Shown here in pieces: positions 25,354 to 34,970 of a stretch of 64,000 nucleotides of DNA. The translations under genes and the position numbers were made by a program. Source of the stretch: Metallosphaera sedula DSM 5348 (lineage in GTDB: Archaea > Thermoproteota > Thermoprotei_A > Sulfolobales > Sulfolobaceae); the NCBI RefSeq assembly GCF_000016605.1, contig NC_009440.1, forward strand, positions 1,116,001 to 1,180,000, given 5' to 3'. Under the pieces are notes generated by a model. It saw nothing but the letters and a program-made list of their open reading frames with translations, was not told the DNA's origin and made no database searches. The stretch's first letter is position 1, and every line of letters starts with the position of its first letter.

Positions 25354-27974
25354 GGTTCAATTCCCTCCTGGTACAGATAAAGGAACTGCGGTGGGACGTT
25401 GCTGGGTATTAACGTGTAGTATACCCCGTCATTCCAAGGCTCGAAGGTGTTGGAATAGTAAGGACTAACCGGGTTCTCCGTGACTCCCCCTGGGTAGATT
25501 CCCTGACCGTCCAGGGGATCCGACATGTTCACGACCAATCTCCATGAAGGTCCAAAACTCGAAACCAGTCCGTAGGAGGCATCCACGGTGTTGCCATCTC
25601 CAGAGGCAGGCAACTCCACCGTGTTCAGTGCCTGTATACCGAAGAAACTTGATAGAACTCTCTTGTGAAGGTTGCCCCACTCCCACGCTGACGAGAAGTT
25701 ACCAAGGGTTGAGGTCAAGTTCTTCACGGTCTCAAGGTAGGCCTGAACCATGTCGTAAGACGCGTTCCCCCGGACCTTAGTTATGGGATTGGAGAACCAG
25801 GTTATGTTGGGGTAGTTCACTGTCCAATTCTCTAGATCCTCCACGAGAGGACCGTGATAGTAGTCGTCAGGCCCCAAGAAAAATGACACGCTTCCGAGTC
25901 CTTCGCTGGGAGTTATGTTGTAGTAGAGTAACCACGGCTTGAACACGTAGGAGATGTAGTTGATTAGCCAGAAGTAGTAGATCGTGGCTGCGGTGGAATT
26001 CGCGTACATGTCACCGTTCCACTGTGACAGGGCCTGATACTCGGGAGTGTCATTGTACCCGGCTTGAGCCAGGGCAGTAAGGAGAGGTTTAAGGAAGACG
26101 TTTGTGCTGAAGTCGTGGACGTTGAGCTGAAGTTCCTCCATCGCGGTAAGGTTGGCGGAGTGGAGTTGACTCAACACCGTGTAGATCTCATTGGCCCTCA
26201 TTCCTGACTCGTAGTCCCACCCCAAGTAGAAGGGGTAGCCGGGGGACACCGTTATCTGGTTTGCTGAGAAGACGAAACCTGTAGGTGGATCGTATAGACT
26301 AGGTTGATATTGAATGGGGACGAATCCTTCCCAGTCGTACTGACCTGTCCCAGGAAGAATACCCCTCGGATCCCCCTGGGAAATGATGGGGAAGAGTCCG
26401 TAGCTGAATATCCCAATGTTTCCCCTAGAGTCGGCTACCGCCCAGTTCTGCGTAGCCACCTTGAAGTATTGCTCCGCTATGGACTGGAACTCCAGGACGG
26501 AGGTAGCCCTATCCACCCTTAGGAAGAAGGTTAACTCGTATGTAGGTTGAAGTCCTACCCAGTCCATGGCAATCGTGACGGGAGAAGTCTGTATCACTAC
26601 CCCGTTCCTGGCCCTCAACACCTGAAGGTGGTATGGGGCTGACCCCTTCACGTAGATAGTTTCGTTCGTCACGGAGAAGTTGACCCATTCCCCGTTCCAG
26701 AAGTACTGTCCAGGATGTGAGGGACTTGTCTCCTCTGCGTAAAAATAGGTTTGCTGAATTTGACCGTTAGTTGCTCCCCACGCAATGTATGGGTTGTGGC
26801 CTAAAACTATTCCAGGGAATCCAGGGAACACAACACCTACCACGTTCTGTCCTGGGGACACGAGCTGGAATCCTATCCAGATCGAGGGAACGGTGGTTGA
26901 AAGGTGTGGATCGCTGGCTAGCAATCCGCTTCCGCCGGTAAGAGGAGAGTTGACCGCCCAGTCGTTGCTTCCCAAGTCCCTCAGGCTGAGAAGGAGTTGC
27001 GGTATATTAATGGCGCAATACCCAGTTCCAACGGTCAAGTTGAGGGGGAGAGTGGGTGGGTCTGGTGGACTTGCGTTAAGAGGGTAAAAGTAGCTCGGGG
27101 TGTACAGGGACAAATTGGCCACGTCTCCGCTCTCCGTGTAAATCCCTGGGTTCAGGCTATTTGGGACAATGGGATGTTGTATTCCCTCTGGATACGCTGG
27201 GTAGAAGGCCCTGACCACGTTTGGGGGCATCTTCTCTAGGGCAAAGGTGAAGTAGAGCGGGTCGAACTGGGAGGCTGTGTTCTCCCAAAGGAAGAGTTGC
27301 TGAAGAGCGAAGACGTCGGTGATGGTCCAGTTGGTTGGCCTATAACCGAGAAGCTTGAATAGGAGGGGAAGCCTAGCTGGACTTACGCTGGCTATGTAGT
27401 CGTTTATACCCTTCACGAACTCGCTCACGGCCATGTACGTGTAACTCGTGGGTGAGAGGTTGGCTACCTCCTGCTGGGCGATCTGATAGTCCCCCAGTTC
27501 CCGGAAGAATATGTCCGAGGACAGGGCACTCTTTCCAAGCACCGTGGATAGGTTCCCCGTGGCAGTTAGGAGCAGGAACTCCATCTGTGCTAGCCTATAT
27601 TCCGCCTCTAGGTATCCTTGCTCGTAATACACTGCCCAGGTTTCGTTGGAGGCTATGCCTATGAAGCCGTCAGGTTCCCTATATACTGTGACCAAGGCGT
27701 GATTGTTCCCCTGGGTTAGGGTGAAGGTTGTGACTCCGGTGGAATATGATGGCTCTGTGGCCCACACTCCGGTAGACGGATTCAACAGCGAAAATAGGGG
27801 AGGTAGGGGGCCCAAGGGTAGTGATCCGAGAAGTATCACCACCACGAGGACAACTCCGGAAAGAACCAATCTTGACTTTTTCGTGTAAAAATCACCGATG
27901 TTAATGTAAATTTCTGGGTTAAATTTCTTTGGAATTGGGAGTGAAGTTCTCAGCCAAGTTGTCAAGACCGGCAA
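25350..27974 (-). CDS. Penicillin-acylase family Ntn hydrolase (S45)
   Basis: About 874 residues. A hydrophobic N-terminal segment (LVLSGVVLVVVILLGSLPLG) marks export or membrane anchoring. The propeptide chain contains YYEQGYLEAEYRLAQMEFL, the conserved Gln/Arg/Met region. The autocleavage site is LRDLGSNDWAV at about residue 335, where Ser becomes the N-terminal nucleophile. GSGLLASDPHLS and GIVLGHNPYIAWGATN follow, as in S45 enzymes; Asn in the C-terminal half completes the oxyanion hole. Such enzymes hydrolyse amides such as acyl-homoserine lactones or cyclic amides; substrate here is unknown. The first possible start is TTG 27974; a TTG near the signal segment is an alternative, so the start is uncertain. 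Confidence 0.85.
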   Translation of the reverse strand: MPVLTTWLRTSLPIPKKFNPEIYINIGDFYTKKSRLVLSGVVLVVVILLGSLPLGPLPPLFSLLNPSTGVWATEPSYSTGVTTFTLTQGNNHALVTVYREPDGFIGIASNETWAVYYEQGYLEAEYRLAQMEFLLLTATGNLSTVLGKSALSSDIFFRELGDYQIAQQEVANLSPTSYTYMAVSEFVKGINDYIASVSPARLPLLFKLLGYRPTNWTITDVFALQQLFLWENTASQFDPLYFTFALEKMPPNVVRAFYPAYPEGIQHPIVPNSLNPGIYTESGDVANLSLYTPSYFYPLNASPPDPPTLPLNLTVGTGYCAINIPQLLLSLRDLGSNDWAVNSPLTGGSGLLASDPHLSTTVPSIWIGFQLVSPGQNVVGVVFPGFPGIVLGHNPYIAWGATNGQIQQTYFYAEETSPSHPGQYFWNGEWVNFSVTNETIYVKGSAPYHLQVLRARNGVVIQTSPVTIAMDWVGLQPTYELTFFLRVDRATSVLEFQSIAEQYFKVATQNWAVADSRGNIGIFSYGLFPIISQGDPRGILPGTGQYDWEGFVPIQYQPSLYDPPTGFVFSANQITVSPGYPFYLGWDYESGMRANEIYTVLSQLHSANLTAMEELQLNVHDFSTNVFLKPLLTALAQAGYNDTPEYQALSQWNGDMYANSTAATIYYFWLINYISYVFKPWLLYYNITPSEGLGSVSFFLGPDDYYHGPLVEDLENWTVNYPNITWFSNPITKVRGNASYDMVQAYLETVKNLTSTLGNFSSAWEWGNLHKRVLSSFFGIQALNTVELPASGDGNTVDASYGLVSSFGPSWRLVVNMSDPLDGQGIYPGGVTENPVSPYYSNTFEPWNDGVYYTLIPSNVPPQFLYLYQEGIEP

Positions 27975-28035
27975 TGTAACTGGTGCCTGAAGATGTCACA
28001 CCTCATAACCTCAGATCGGGGTTTCGCTCACGGTC

Positions 28036-29616
28036 TCATCTTCGCGTTAGCCTAGATGGGACGCTGTTCGGGTTCACCCTAACCCTGAGTACCGTTGGCA
28101 TCTTGGCTGACCAGCTGACTGCCTCCTCCGTTGCCCTCCTCAACTCTTCCCTGTCCCTAGCCTCCACAACCTTCACCCCAATCCCCTCGAGAACCTTCGT
28201 GTAGTCAATTGGAAAGACCTGCGTCGTGAAGGTGGTTCCATATCTCATGTTCTGGTTCATCCTTAGGAAATGCTGAACGCCGTCCTCCACGAGGACTGTC
28301 AGGAAGTTGATCCCGTTCTCTACCGCAGTGATCAACTCCTGAAAACACCCCTGAAATCCCATGTCACCTATTATGCTCACGACCTGCCTCTCTGGGACTG
28401 CAATCTTTGCCCCTATACCCGCTGGGATAGCTGAACCCATGGCGTTGAAGATCAGGGAGTTGAAGTAGGAGTTGGGCCTATACACCTGTACGTCAATAGC
28501 CATTACCTGATTTGTGCCCGCATCTGCGATCACCACCCTGTCCTCCCCTAACGCCTCGTTTAGAACCTTGGCGAGAAGGTCGTGAGTTATTCCCTCACCC
28601 TGCAGGTTGGTCTCCCTTCGCTCAACCCTGAAACTCCACCTGGGCAACTTGACCCTCTCCACCACCTCGGTTAAGAAGGCCTCGGCGCTAGCCCTCACCA
28701 CGACGTCTGCCCTGAAGGAGGTGTTGAAGACTGAGGGGTCCGGATCGACGTGAAGAGTCCTAGGAAGCTTCATGCTCCACCTCCTAGTCTCGAGGTCATT
28801 GAATGAGGTTCCAATGGCGATCAGGCAGTCCCCAGGGATCTCGGCTAGGTTGAAGGTTGTGCCCGCGTAGAGAGGGTGATTCTCAGGGATGCTTCCCTTA
28901 CCCCTAACCGTGGTCAGGACAGGAATTCCCAGCTTTTCCAGGTAGGGAACCAGATCGGATCTGGACGCTCCATATCCCAGGAGTAGGACGGGCTTGGAGC
29001 ACTCACTCAGAAAGTTCACGGCCTCCCTCACCTCGTCCTTACTAGGGTAGACCAGACTCCTTGGAACCTTCACTCTCTCCGCCTCAGCCTCGCCCTTCTC
29101 CTCGAGGACGTCAACAGGGATCTCAACGTAGACAGGCCCCATCCTGTCCTGAAGGGCTATCCTGAAGGACTTTTCCATGACTAGGGGTACCTCCTCGGGG
29201 GAATAGATCCTGAATGACGCCTTAGTTATCTGCTTAGCTACCTCGATCTGTGCGTCGTAGTATCCAGTGTCGTGAAGTTGTCTCCTATGCCTATACCTGA
29301 ACTCCTTGTTGAAGGAGATTAGGACAAGGGGTGAACCCTCGGAGAAGGCCTCTGCTAGCCCCGTCAAGGAGTTCGTGAATCCTGGACCATTCACCGAGAT
29401 GAAGATCCCCACGTTTCCCTTCAGTCTGGCGTAGTAGTCGGCCATTATGGCGCCCCCGTACTCCAGTCTCGGCATGTAGTAACGAACCTCTTGTCTCTCA
29501 ACCCTCTTCCTTATCTCCTCATAGAGGGAGAGGCCGTGAGTCCCAGGTATCCCGAAAACGTCCTCAACCTGGGAGGAGATCGCGTCCATCAGGAGTTCCG
29601 CAGTGGTTTTGGCCAT
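28036..29616 (-). CDS. Thiamine-diphosphate enzyme, acetolactate-synthase-like
   Basis: 526 residues with the usual order: PYR domain (GIPGTHGLSLYEEI; EYGGAIMADYYARLKG with the cofactor-activating Glu near residue 52; NGPGFTNSLTGLAEA), central domain (VLLLGYGASRSDL), and PP domain (NAMGSAIPAGIGAKIA; GDMGFQGCFQELITAVENG). The metal-binding motif is GDM...VEDG where most members have GDG...NN, so the Mg-ThDP site is somewhat atypical. The family includes acetolactate synthase, benzoylformate decarboxylase and oxalyl-CoA decarboxylase; no small subunit is nearby, so biosynthetic acetolactate synthase is unlikely. It has its own upstream gap of 256 bases. Substrate unassigned. Confidence 0.82.
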   Translation of the reverse strand: MAKTTAELLMDAISSQVEDVFGIPGTHGLSLYEEIRKRVERQEVRYYMPRLEYGGAIMADYYARLKGNVGIFISVNGPGFTNSLTGLAEAFSEGSPLVLISFNKEFRYRHRRQLHDTGYYDAQIEVAKQITKASFRIYSPEEVPLVMEKSFRIALQDRMGPVYVEIPVDVLEEKGEAEAERVKVPRSLVYPSKDEVREAVNFLSECSKPVLLLGYGASRSDLVPYLEKLGIPVLTTVRGKGSIPENHPLYAGTTFNLAEIPGDCLIAIGTSFNDLETRRWSMKLPRTLHVDPDPSVFNTSFRADVVVRASAEAFLTEVVERVKLPRWSFRVERRETNLQGEGITHDLLAKVLNEALGEDRVVIADAGTNQVMAIDVQVYRPNSYFNSLIFNAMGSAIPAGIGAKIAVPERQVVSIIGDMGFQGCFQELITAVENGINFLTVLVEDGVQHFLRMNQNMRYGTTFTTQVFPIDYTKVLEGIGVKVVEARDREELRRATEEAVSWSAKMPTVLRVRVNPNSVPSRLTRR

Positions 29617-29872
29617 AGAGTAATGATGGTGGAAAGTAAATTAGTTTTTATGGTGATGGGGGGAGTAGGTTCACACAAGGGGACAGTGACTGAAGACCAC
29701 GCTGTAGGCGTCGGATCTACACCGAGGGTTAAGTCTAGATAAGGAGATGTCTGCCTTACCAGTTAAGAGTCGAGACCAGTTAAGAGTAGAGTTAGCGTAT
29801 TTCCGATCCTGGCTTACCCTGGATTCATCCCGCACGTGTCAGGCTCAAGAACCTGGATCCACCTACCCAACC

Positions 29873-30307
29873 TCAAACCTTCCTTGAAATACACTCCACT
29901 ATCTTCTTCACGTTGACCTCAGCAATCCTTCCAACGCTACTCCCAAGGAGTCTCTCTAGGATCCCTAGGTTTAGGTTCGCGTCCCAGACAATCCTAGTTC
30001 CTTCCCTGTCATCCACAATCTCAACGTTTATCGCGAACTTTATGTTCACGCCAGCGGACCTCCCAGTCCCAGACACGAGGATCCGTTGCCCTTCCCTAGT
30101 CAACCTGGAGTTGGCGACCACGGTCAAGGAGGAGATGTGTGGGGTCAAGTCTGAGACGTCTAACTTAAAGACTGCCCTAAACTCATCCCCCTTAACCTCA
30201 TACTCCTGTATTCCGGGAAGGCACTCAGCAAACCGGGAGGGACTCGACAACAATTCCTCGACCCTCCCCCTCTCCGCTTTAATCCTTAGATCGCTCCTGA
30301 GCTCCAT
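29873..30307 (-). CDS. SRPBCC/CoxG-like protein
   Basis: 144 residues with the fold pattern of the START/SRPBCC family: LLSSPSRFAECLPGIQEYEV near the N-terminus, matching CoxG-type proteins (Pro-Gly before a long strand), then alternating strands and a long C-terminal helix (VGRIAEVNVKKIVECISRK). It overlaps the end of the FAD dehydrogenase by 22 bases and is the last gene of the glycerol-3-phosphate unit. The role may be hydrophobic ligand or membrane binding; inferred from fold only. Confidence 0.65.
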   Translation of the reverse strand: MELRSDLRIKAERGRVEELLSSPSRFAECLPGIQEYEVKGDEFRAVFKLDVSDLTPHISSLTVVANSRLTREGQRILVSGTGRSAGVNIKFAINVEIVDDREGTRIVWDANLNLGILERLLGSSVGRIAEVNVKKIVECISRKV

Positions 30308-31593
30308 CTCTTCCTCCCCGCGATCGTGGATAGGACAACGTAAAGAGACGTAATGTACCTCTCCTCGTCTAGTGATCCCCTCCTAGCGAGGACCTTGCCA
30401 ACCATTTCCCGCATGTCTGGGCTAACCCATGACGGGTCAAGGTCCAGTGGGCCTGGCAGTCGAATATCCCTTGTCTTACTCCTTTCCTTGACCCCAAGTT
30501 TTGACGCAACGAGGTCGCCTACCTTCTCGCCTAAGAGCCTCGCGGTCGTGAACTTCCCACCTATCACAGAGATCAAGCCTGGGACTTCTTCATGTTCTAG
30601 GATAAGGTAGTCCCTGCTCGCCTGCCTTCCCGAGTCAGCGTTGGCTATCAACGGCCTAACCGAGGCGTAAACCCTGGATACCTTCGCCTGAGCTAAACCG
30701 GGCACTAGTTTCACTCCTTCCCTCAACAGGAGGTTGACCTCCTCGTCGGCGATTGAGAAGTTGTCAGGATCATCCACGACAGTAGCCGTGGTTCCTAGAA
30801 TTGAGGCCTCACCGTAAGGTACCAGGATATCCCCGTCGGAGGGTGGCCTCAACCTGTTCAGGACCATGTTATTGAGTCTTCTGTCGAACACTGCCATGAT
30901 TCCAGCCGTGGGAAGGACTGGGACCTCGCCAATTCCCGCAAGTCCAGTAACCTTGAAGGACCAAGGACCTGAGGCGTTTACAATGATCTGCGACTCGATG
31001 ACGTGGGTCTCCCCAGTTAGCTTGTCCAGGATCTTAACCTTAAGTTCGCTTCCCCTCTGAATCTCGACCACTTCAGCCTGCGTGAGTATCGTGGCTCCGC
31101 TCAACGAGGCCGTAAACGCGACGCTGGCCAATAAATCGTAACCGTGGATTACCTTGTCTGGAACCCACACAGCGATCCTTGTGCTGGGATTGGCGTGGGG
31201 CTCAGCCTTTAGAAGCTCACCCCTGTCCATGACCCTATGTTTAATTCCCAGGGAGTCTAACGATCTAAGAAACCTCTCAGAGAACTCCACCTCCTCTTCC
31301 GTGATTCCCAGAAAGAGGCCTCCCGTGTCCCTCACGGCATGAGGCGCGATCCTTGAGATTACCTCGTTCTCCTCGGCGCACTCCTTCGCCGATCCCGGAT
31401 CCGTCACGGCATACCTAGCCCCGCTGTGGAGAAGTCCGTGGAACTTCCCAGATGTCCCTGAGCCTATATCCCCCCTTTCCACTAGGACCACCTTAACCCC
31501 CCTCAGTGCCAGGTCTAACGCGGTGAAAAGGCCGTTAGCCCCACCGCCTATAACCGTGACGGTAGCGGAATCCTTGGAACTAAACCTCTCCAT
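30286..31593 (-). CDS. glpA: FAD-dependent glycerol-3-phosphate dehydrogenase
   Basis: 435 residues. The N-terminal dinucleotide motif is VTVIGGGANGLFTALDLALRG, followed by GTSGKFHGLLHSGARYAV, a signature of GlpA/GlpD. GGLFLGI, then VNASGPWSFKVTGLAG, and GLISVIGGKFTTARLLGE at about residue 345 match the family. It oxidises glycerol-3-phosphate to dihydroxyacetone phosphate, passing electrons to the membrane pool. It lies 11 bases downstream of a glycerophosphodiesterase and an ABC importer, forming a catabolic pathway. Archaea use glycerol-1-phosphate in their lipids, so the substrate is likely to come from bacterial or eukaryotic lipid debris (inference). Confidence 0.88.
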   Translation of the reverse strand: MERFSSKDSATVTVIGGGANGLFTALDLALRGVKVVLVERGDIGSGTSGKFHGLLHSGARYAVTDPGSAKECAEENEVISRIAPHAVRDTGGLFLGITEEEVEFSERFLRSLDSLGIKHRVMDRGELLKAEPHANPSTRIAVWVPDKVIHGYDLLASVAFTASLSGATILTQAEVVEIQRGSELKVKILDKLTGETHVIESQIIVNASGPWSFKVTGLAGIGEVPVLPTAGIMAVFDRRLNNMVLNRLRPPSDGDILVPYGEASILGTTATVVDDPDNFSIADEEVNLLLREGVKLVPGLAQAKVSRVYASVRPLIANADSGRQASRDYLILEHEEVPGLISVIGGKFTTARLLGEKVGDLVASKLGVKERSKTRDIRLPGPLDLDPSWVSPDMREMVGKVLARRGSLDEERYITSLYVVLSTIAGRKRWSSGAI

Positions 31594-31604
31594 TTTCCCA
31601 TCCC

Positions 31605-32378
31605 CTAGCTTGAGAGCACGCGTATTGCCATGCGCGGATTGTCGGTGGTTATTGAGTCCACGCCAATCTCTCTAGCCTTCATTACCTCCTCCTCGGAGTT
31701 GACTGTCCAGGTTGCAACCCTATACCCTCTCCCATGGGCCATGTCCACGAGTTCCCTATCCAGAAGGCTAAACTCTGCCTGAATCCAGTTCACCCCAATC
31801 TCGTCCGCCAGTACTAGCGCATGTTTCACGTCATTACACGTTAGTAATCCCAGGGTCAATGAAGAGTCCATCTGCCTCAGTCTCGAGAGCGACTCGAGAT
31901 CAAAGGATATGACCTGGGTTAAGTCCTTGGTCCCAGTCTCCTCAAGAATCTCCAGTAGCCTCTCCTCAATCCCAGGGTAGAACCTGGATCCATGCTTTAC
32001 CTCAACGTAGTAGTTTACACCCTTTACCTGGGTTAGGACTTCCCTCAGGGAGGGCACCTTCACCCCTCTCCACCTCTCGGAGAATTTTTGCCCAGCGTCA
32101 AGTTGCCTCACCTCAGCCCACGTCCTCTGTGAGACGTAACCTGTTCCTGTCGTAGTCCTATCCAACTTGTCGTCGTGGATTACCACGAGCTCGCCGTCCT
32201 TCGTCATGTGGACGTCCATCTCCACGCCGAAGGCCCCAGCCTCCCTAGCCAGCAGGAAGGACGGAATCGTGTTCTCTGGTGCCTCCAGCGGGAAACCCCT
32301 ATGTCCATACACTAGTGGATAATATTTCATGGTGAATATCATCTCTATCCCCATTTTAAGTCTATTGTGAAAAATCAA
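31605..32378 (-). CDS. Glycerophosphodiester phosphodiesterase
   Basis: 257 residues, or 241 if it starts at the inner ATG at 32330 (MKYYPLVYGHRG). Catalytic motifs are all present: YGHRGFPLEAPENT, EMDVHMTKDGELVVIHDDKLDRTT, and YYVEVKHG. GDPDs hydrolyse deacylated phospholipids to glycerol-3-phosphate and an alcohol. No signal peptide, so it acts in the cytoplasm after import. The long start overlaps the permease stop as ATGA, which supports it; the short start matches the usual family N-terminus better. Function in this operon is coherent with import and G3P oxidation. Confidence 0.88.
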   Translation of the reverse strand: MIFHNRLKMGIEMIFTMKYYPLVYGHRGFPLEAPENTIPSFLLAREAGAFGVEMDVHMTKDGELVVIHDDKLDRTTTGTGYVSQRTWAEVRQLDAGQKFSERWRGVKVPSLREVLTQVKGVNYYVEVKHGSRFYPGIEERLLEILEETGTKDLTQVISFDLESLSRLRQMDSSLTLGLLTCNDVKHALVLADEIGVNWIQAEFSLLDRELVDMAHGRGYRVATWTVNSEEEVMKAREIGVDSITTDNPRMAIRVLSS

Positions 32379-34021
32379 ATGAACTTTAGGCCACCGCCAC
32401 GATCTCCCTTGAGTATCCTGCTCAAGGTTATGATTGTAACCACCATGACGGGTAGTGCAGCGACGAGCGCAGCTGAGGCTACCAGCGCCCAGTTAATTGC
32501 CCTGTAATAAATCTGGGCCAGGGCGAACACGGTTACGGTCTCTGCGCCCTCTGGCGGGAAGGACCAATTGTAGGGAGTCTGTGTGAGGATAAGTGGGTAG
32601 AAGAGCAGGTGCCAGTTCAGAATGAAGGAGAGGAGAAAGACCGAGAAAACTGAGGTCCTCGAGAGAGGCATAACTACCCTTAACAACTTCCGCCTGATCT
32701 GAAAGACCTCTGCTACGTCATCGTAGGCCCTTGGGAAGGATAGGTAGTTATTGTGGAAGAGCCAAACGGCGTAGGTTGCGGTGAATATGGGAGTTGAGAT
32801 GATGAGTGCCCACCACGTATTCATGAGGTTCGTGGACGAGAAGAAGATGAATAGGGGGATGATGTAGGACGCTGAGGGGAGGGAGTAAAGGTAGATCGAG
32901 ACTGGGAGGATCCATCTCCCCTTCCCGCGGGAAATTTCATATCCTGATGGAAAGGACACGAATATGGTCAGGAGGGAGGCGAGAACGGCCACGACGACGC
33001 TCGACATGATGTAGGGAATAGACTGATCCAGCGTGGAGATGAAATACTTCGTGGTTAAGCCCGCCGGGATAATCACGGGAGGAGACCTAAAATCTAGGGA
33101 GGAATGCCTAAACGCGACCAGTCCCATCCAATACACAGGAAACACTAGGAAGAATAGTGAAATTCCAAGTATCACGTACATGAGGGGCTTGAACACCCTG
33201 TCCGGTATCCTGAGCGAGAGGGAGATGAAACCTGACCTCTTGCTCCTTGAAATCAGAAGGATTAGGATTGCGGGGATACTGGCCATAACGCTCAGGAGCG
33301 CAGCAACGAGGGCTCCACCGGAGAAGTTGCCGAGGTCTATGATCTCGTAGTACACGAGGAGAGGGAGAGTTGTGGTCGCGAATCCTGGACCGCCCTCCGT
33401 CAACGCATATGGGATGTCAAAGTTTCCCAGTGCTGAGAGGAAAGCTAGGAGGAACGCCAACCAGAAGGCCTTTCCCACCATTGGGACAGCTATCTTCCCG
33501 TAATACTCGGAGAGAGACAAGTTGTCCAGGAGGGCGTTCTCCTTCACGTAACTTGGAATTGACCTCAACGCGGTAAGCGTTATGAGGAAGGTGAGCGGGA
33601 TGGTTGACCAAATGCTCACCATGGTCACGCCATAGATCGCGAGAGATGGGATATTCAGGGGATCAAAGTTTAGGTGAAAGAGGTAGGAGAACCAACCGTA
33701 GTTCGCGTAAAGGCTTATGGACCACACGAGGGCTGCTGACGTGAAGGGTAAGGTGTAGGGTAGCATGATCAGGAGGGACACGATCAGCTTGCCCCTAGGT
33801 AAGATGTCCACAGCCACGGCAAGGATGAGCCCAGCTAGGGCCGAGATTATCGCCGTTAACCCGGCATAAATCACGGTATTCCAGAAAACCTCCGAGATTG
33901 GTAGTGTACTCAAGGAGCTCAAGGACTGTGAAAGGTTAAGGCCAAAATAGACGAAGGTGTAGAGGAAGGGGACTATCCCCAAGGCAACTATGTATCCAAG
34001 GTAGGGGATCGAGTACTTCAT
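32375..34021 (-). CDS. Fused ABC importer permease (two permease domains)
   Basis: 548 residues from ATG 34021, one base after the ATPase stop; the frame is open slightly upstream. Two binding-protein-dependent permease domains are joined in one chain. The first EAA loop is ENALLDNLSLSEYYGKIAVP (about residues 165-185) and the second DDVAEVFQIRRKLLRVVMP (about 445-463). About twelve membrane segments. Normally UgpA/UgpE or MalF/MalG are separate; fusion removes the need for two genes. It partners the ATPase and binding protein immediately upstream. Substrate glycerophosphodiester or glycerol-3-phosphate is inferred from the enzymes downstream. Confidence 0.85.
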   Translation of the reverse strand: MKYSIPYLGYIVALGIVPFLYTFVYFGLNLSQSLSSLSTLPISEVFWNTVIYAGLTAIISALAGLILAVAVDILPRGKLIVSLLIMLPYTLPFTSAALVWSISLYANYGWFSYLFHLNFDPLNIPSLAIYGVTMVSIWSTIPLTFLITLTALRSIPSYVKENALLDNLSLSEYYGKIAVPMVGKAFWLAFLLAFLSALGNFDIPYALTEGGPGFATTTLPLLVYYEIIDLGNFSGGALVAALLSVMASIPAILILLISRSKRSGFISLSLRIPDRVFKPLMYVILGISLFFLVFPVYWMGLVAFRHSSLDFRSPPVIIPAGLTTKYFISTLDQSIPYIMSSVVVAVLASLLTIFVSFPSGYEISRGKGRWILPVSIYLYSLPSASYIIPLFIFFSSTNLMNTWWALIISTPIFTATYAVWLFHNNYLSFPRAYDDVAEVFQIRRKLLRVVMPLSRTSVFSVFLLSFILNWHLLFYPLILTQTPYNWSFPPEGAETVTVFALAQIYYRAINWALVASAALVAALPVMVVTIITLSRILKGDRGGGLKFI

Positions 34022-34022
34022 C

Positions 34023-34961
34023 CTAACTCCCCAGGACCTTATACCTAGTGATTGCGAACTCCACTTCCTCACCAATTCTAGGTCTCACCTTGGACAGTGC
34101 CCTCAACTTGTCCCCATTTACGGAGAGGTGAACCATGTAGGAGTTTCCTGCAAACTCAACGTTCCTAACCACGCCCTTATACGGACCTTTACCTAGGTCC
34201 ACGTGCTCTGGAAGGACACCAACCTTTCCGCTCTCCTTGACGAGGCCTCCGTCAACCACTGACATCCCAAAGAAGGTTGCTACATCCACGCAGTTGGGAT
34301 TGAGGTAAATGTCCTCTGGGTGGCCGACCTGGCGGAGCTCCCCGTTGAGCATAACCCCTATCCTGTCGGCGAGAGCCATGGCCTCCGTCTGATCGTGGGT
34401 CACGTAGATCGTGGTAATTGATTCCTCCCTCTGGATCTCCTTGATGAGATCCCTAGCTGCTACCCTCTTGGGGACGTCAATGTTGGAGAGGGGTTCGTCC
34501 ATGAGAAAGACCTTAGGCCTCTTCACCAGCGCCCTAGCTAGGGCAACCCTCTGCTGTTGTCCTCCCGAGAGCTCAGCCGGATACCTTTCAAGGAGGTGGT
34601 GAATGTCAAGTCTCTTGGAAATTTCATTTATTCTCTCATCTCTTTCTCCTTTATCTAGATTTTCGATAGGTTGGGACAGATTCTCATACACAGTCTTATG
34701 CGGATATAAAGCGAAATTTTGGAAAACCATGGCTACGTTCCTCCTCCCAGGAGGTAGGTGGTGAACCCTCTCGTTATCTATGAGGATTTCCCCCTCATCG
34801 ATTCTCTCAAGTCCAGCAATGGAACGTAAAATAGTTGTTTTTCCGGAACCTGATGTTCCGAGAAGGACAAAAAACTCTCCCTTTTCTACCTTCAGGTTAA
34901 CTCCCTTTACTGCCTGTACCTTACCGTACCTCTTTGAGACCTGCCTCAGCTCAACGCTCAC
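34023..34961 (-). CDS. ABC importer ATPase (UgpC/MalK type)
   Basis: 312 residues: Walker A LLGTSGSGKTT near residue 33, Q-loop FQNFALYPHKTV, signature LSGGQQQRVALARAL, Walker B KVFLMDEPLSNID, and switch His in VTHDQTEAMALADRIGV. A short C-terminal TOBE-like domain (residues about 240-312) follows, typical of the MalK/UgpC subgroup. In S. solfataricus related ATPases power sugar uptake. It sits between the binding protein and the fused permease and energises the importer. Confidence 0.9.
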   Translation of the reverse strand: MSVELRQVSKRYGKVQAVKGVNLKVEKGEFFVLLGTSGSGKTTILRSIAGLERIDEGEILIDNERVHHLPPGRRNVAMVFQNFALYPHKTVYENLSQPIENLDKGERDERINEISKRLDIHHLLERYPAELSGGQQQRVALARALVKRPKVFLMDEPLSNIDVPKRVAARDLIKEIQREESITTIYVTHDQTEAMALADRIGVMLNGELRQVGHPEDIYLNPNCVDVATFFGMSVVDGGLVKESGKVGVLPEHVDLGKGPYKGVVRNVEFAGNSYMVHLSVNGDKLRALSKVRPRIGEEVEFAITRYKVLGS

Positions 34962-34970
34962 TTAGATCCC

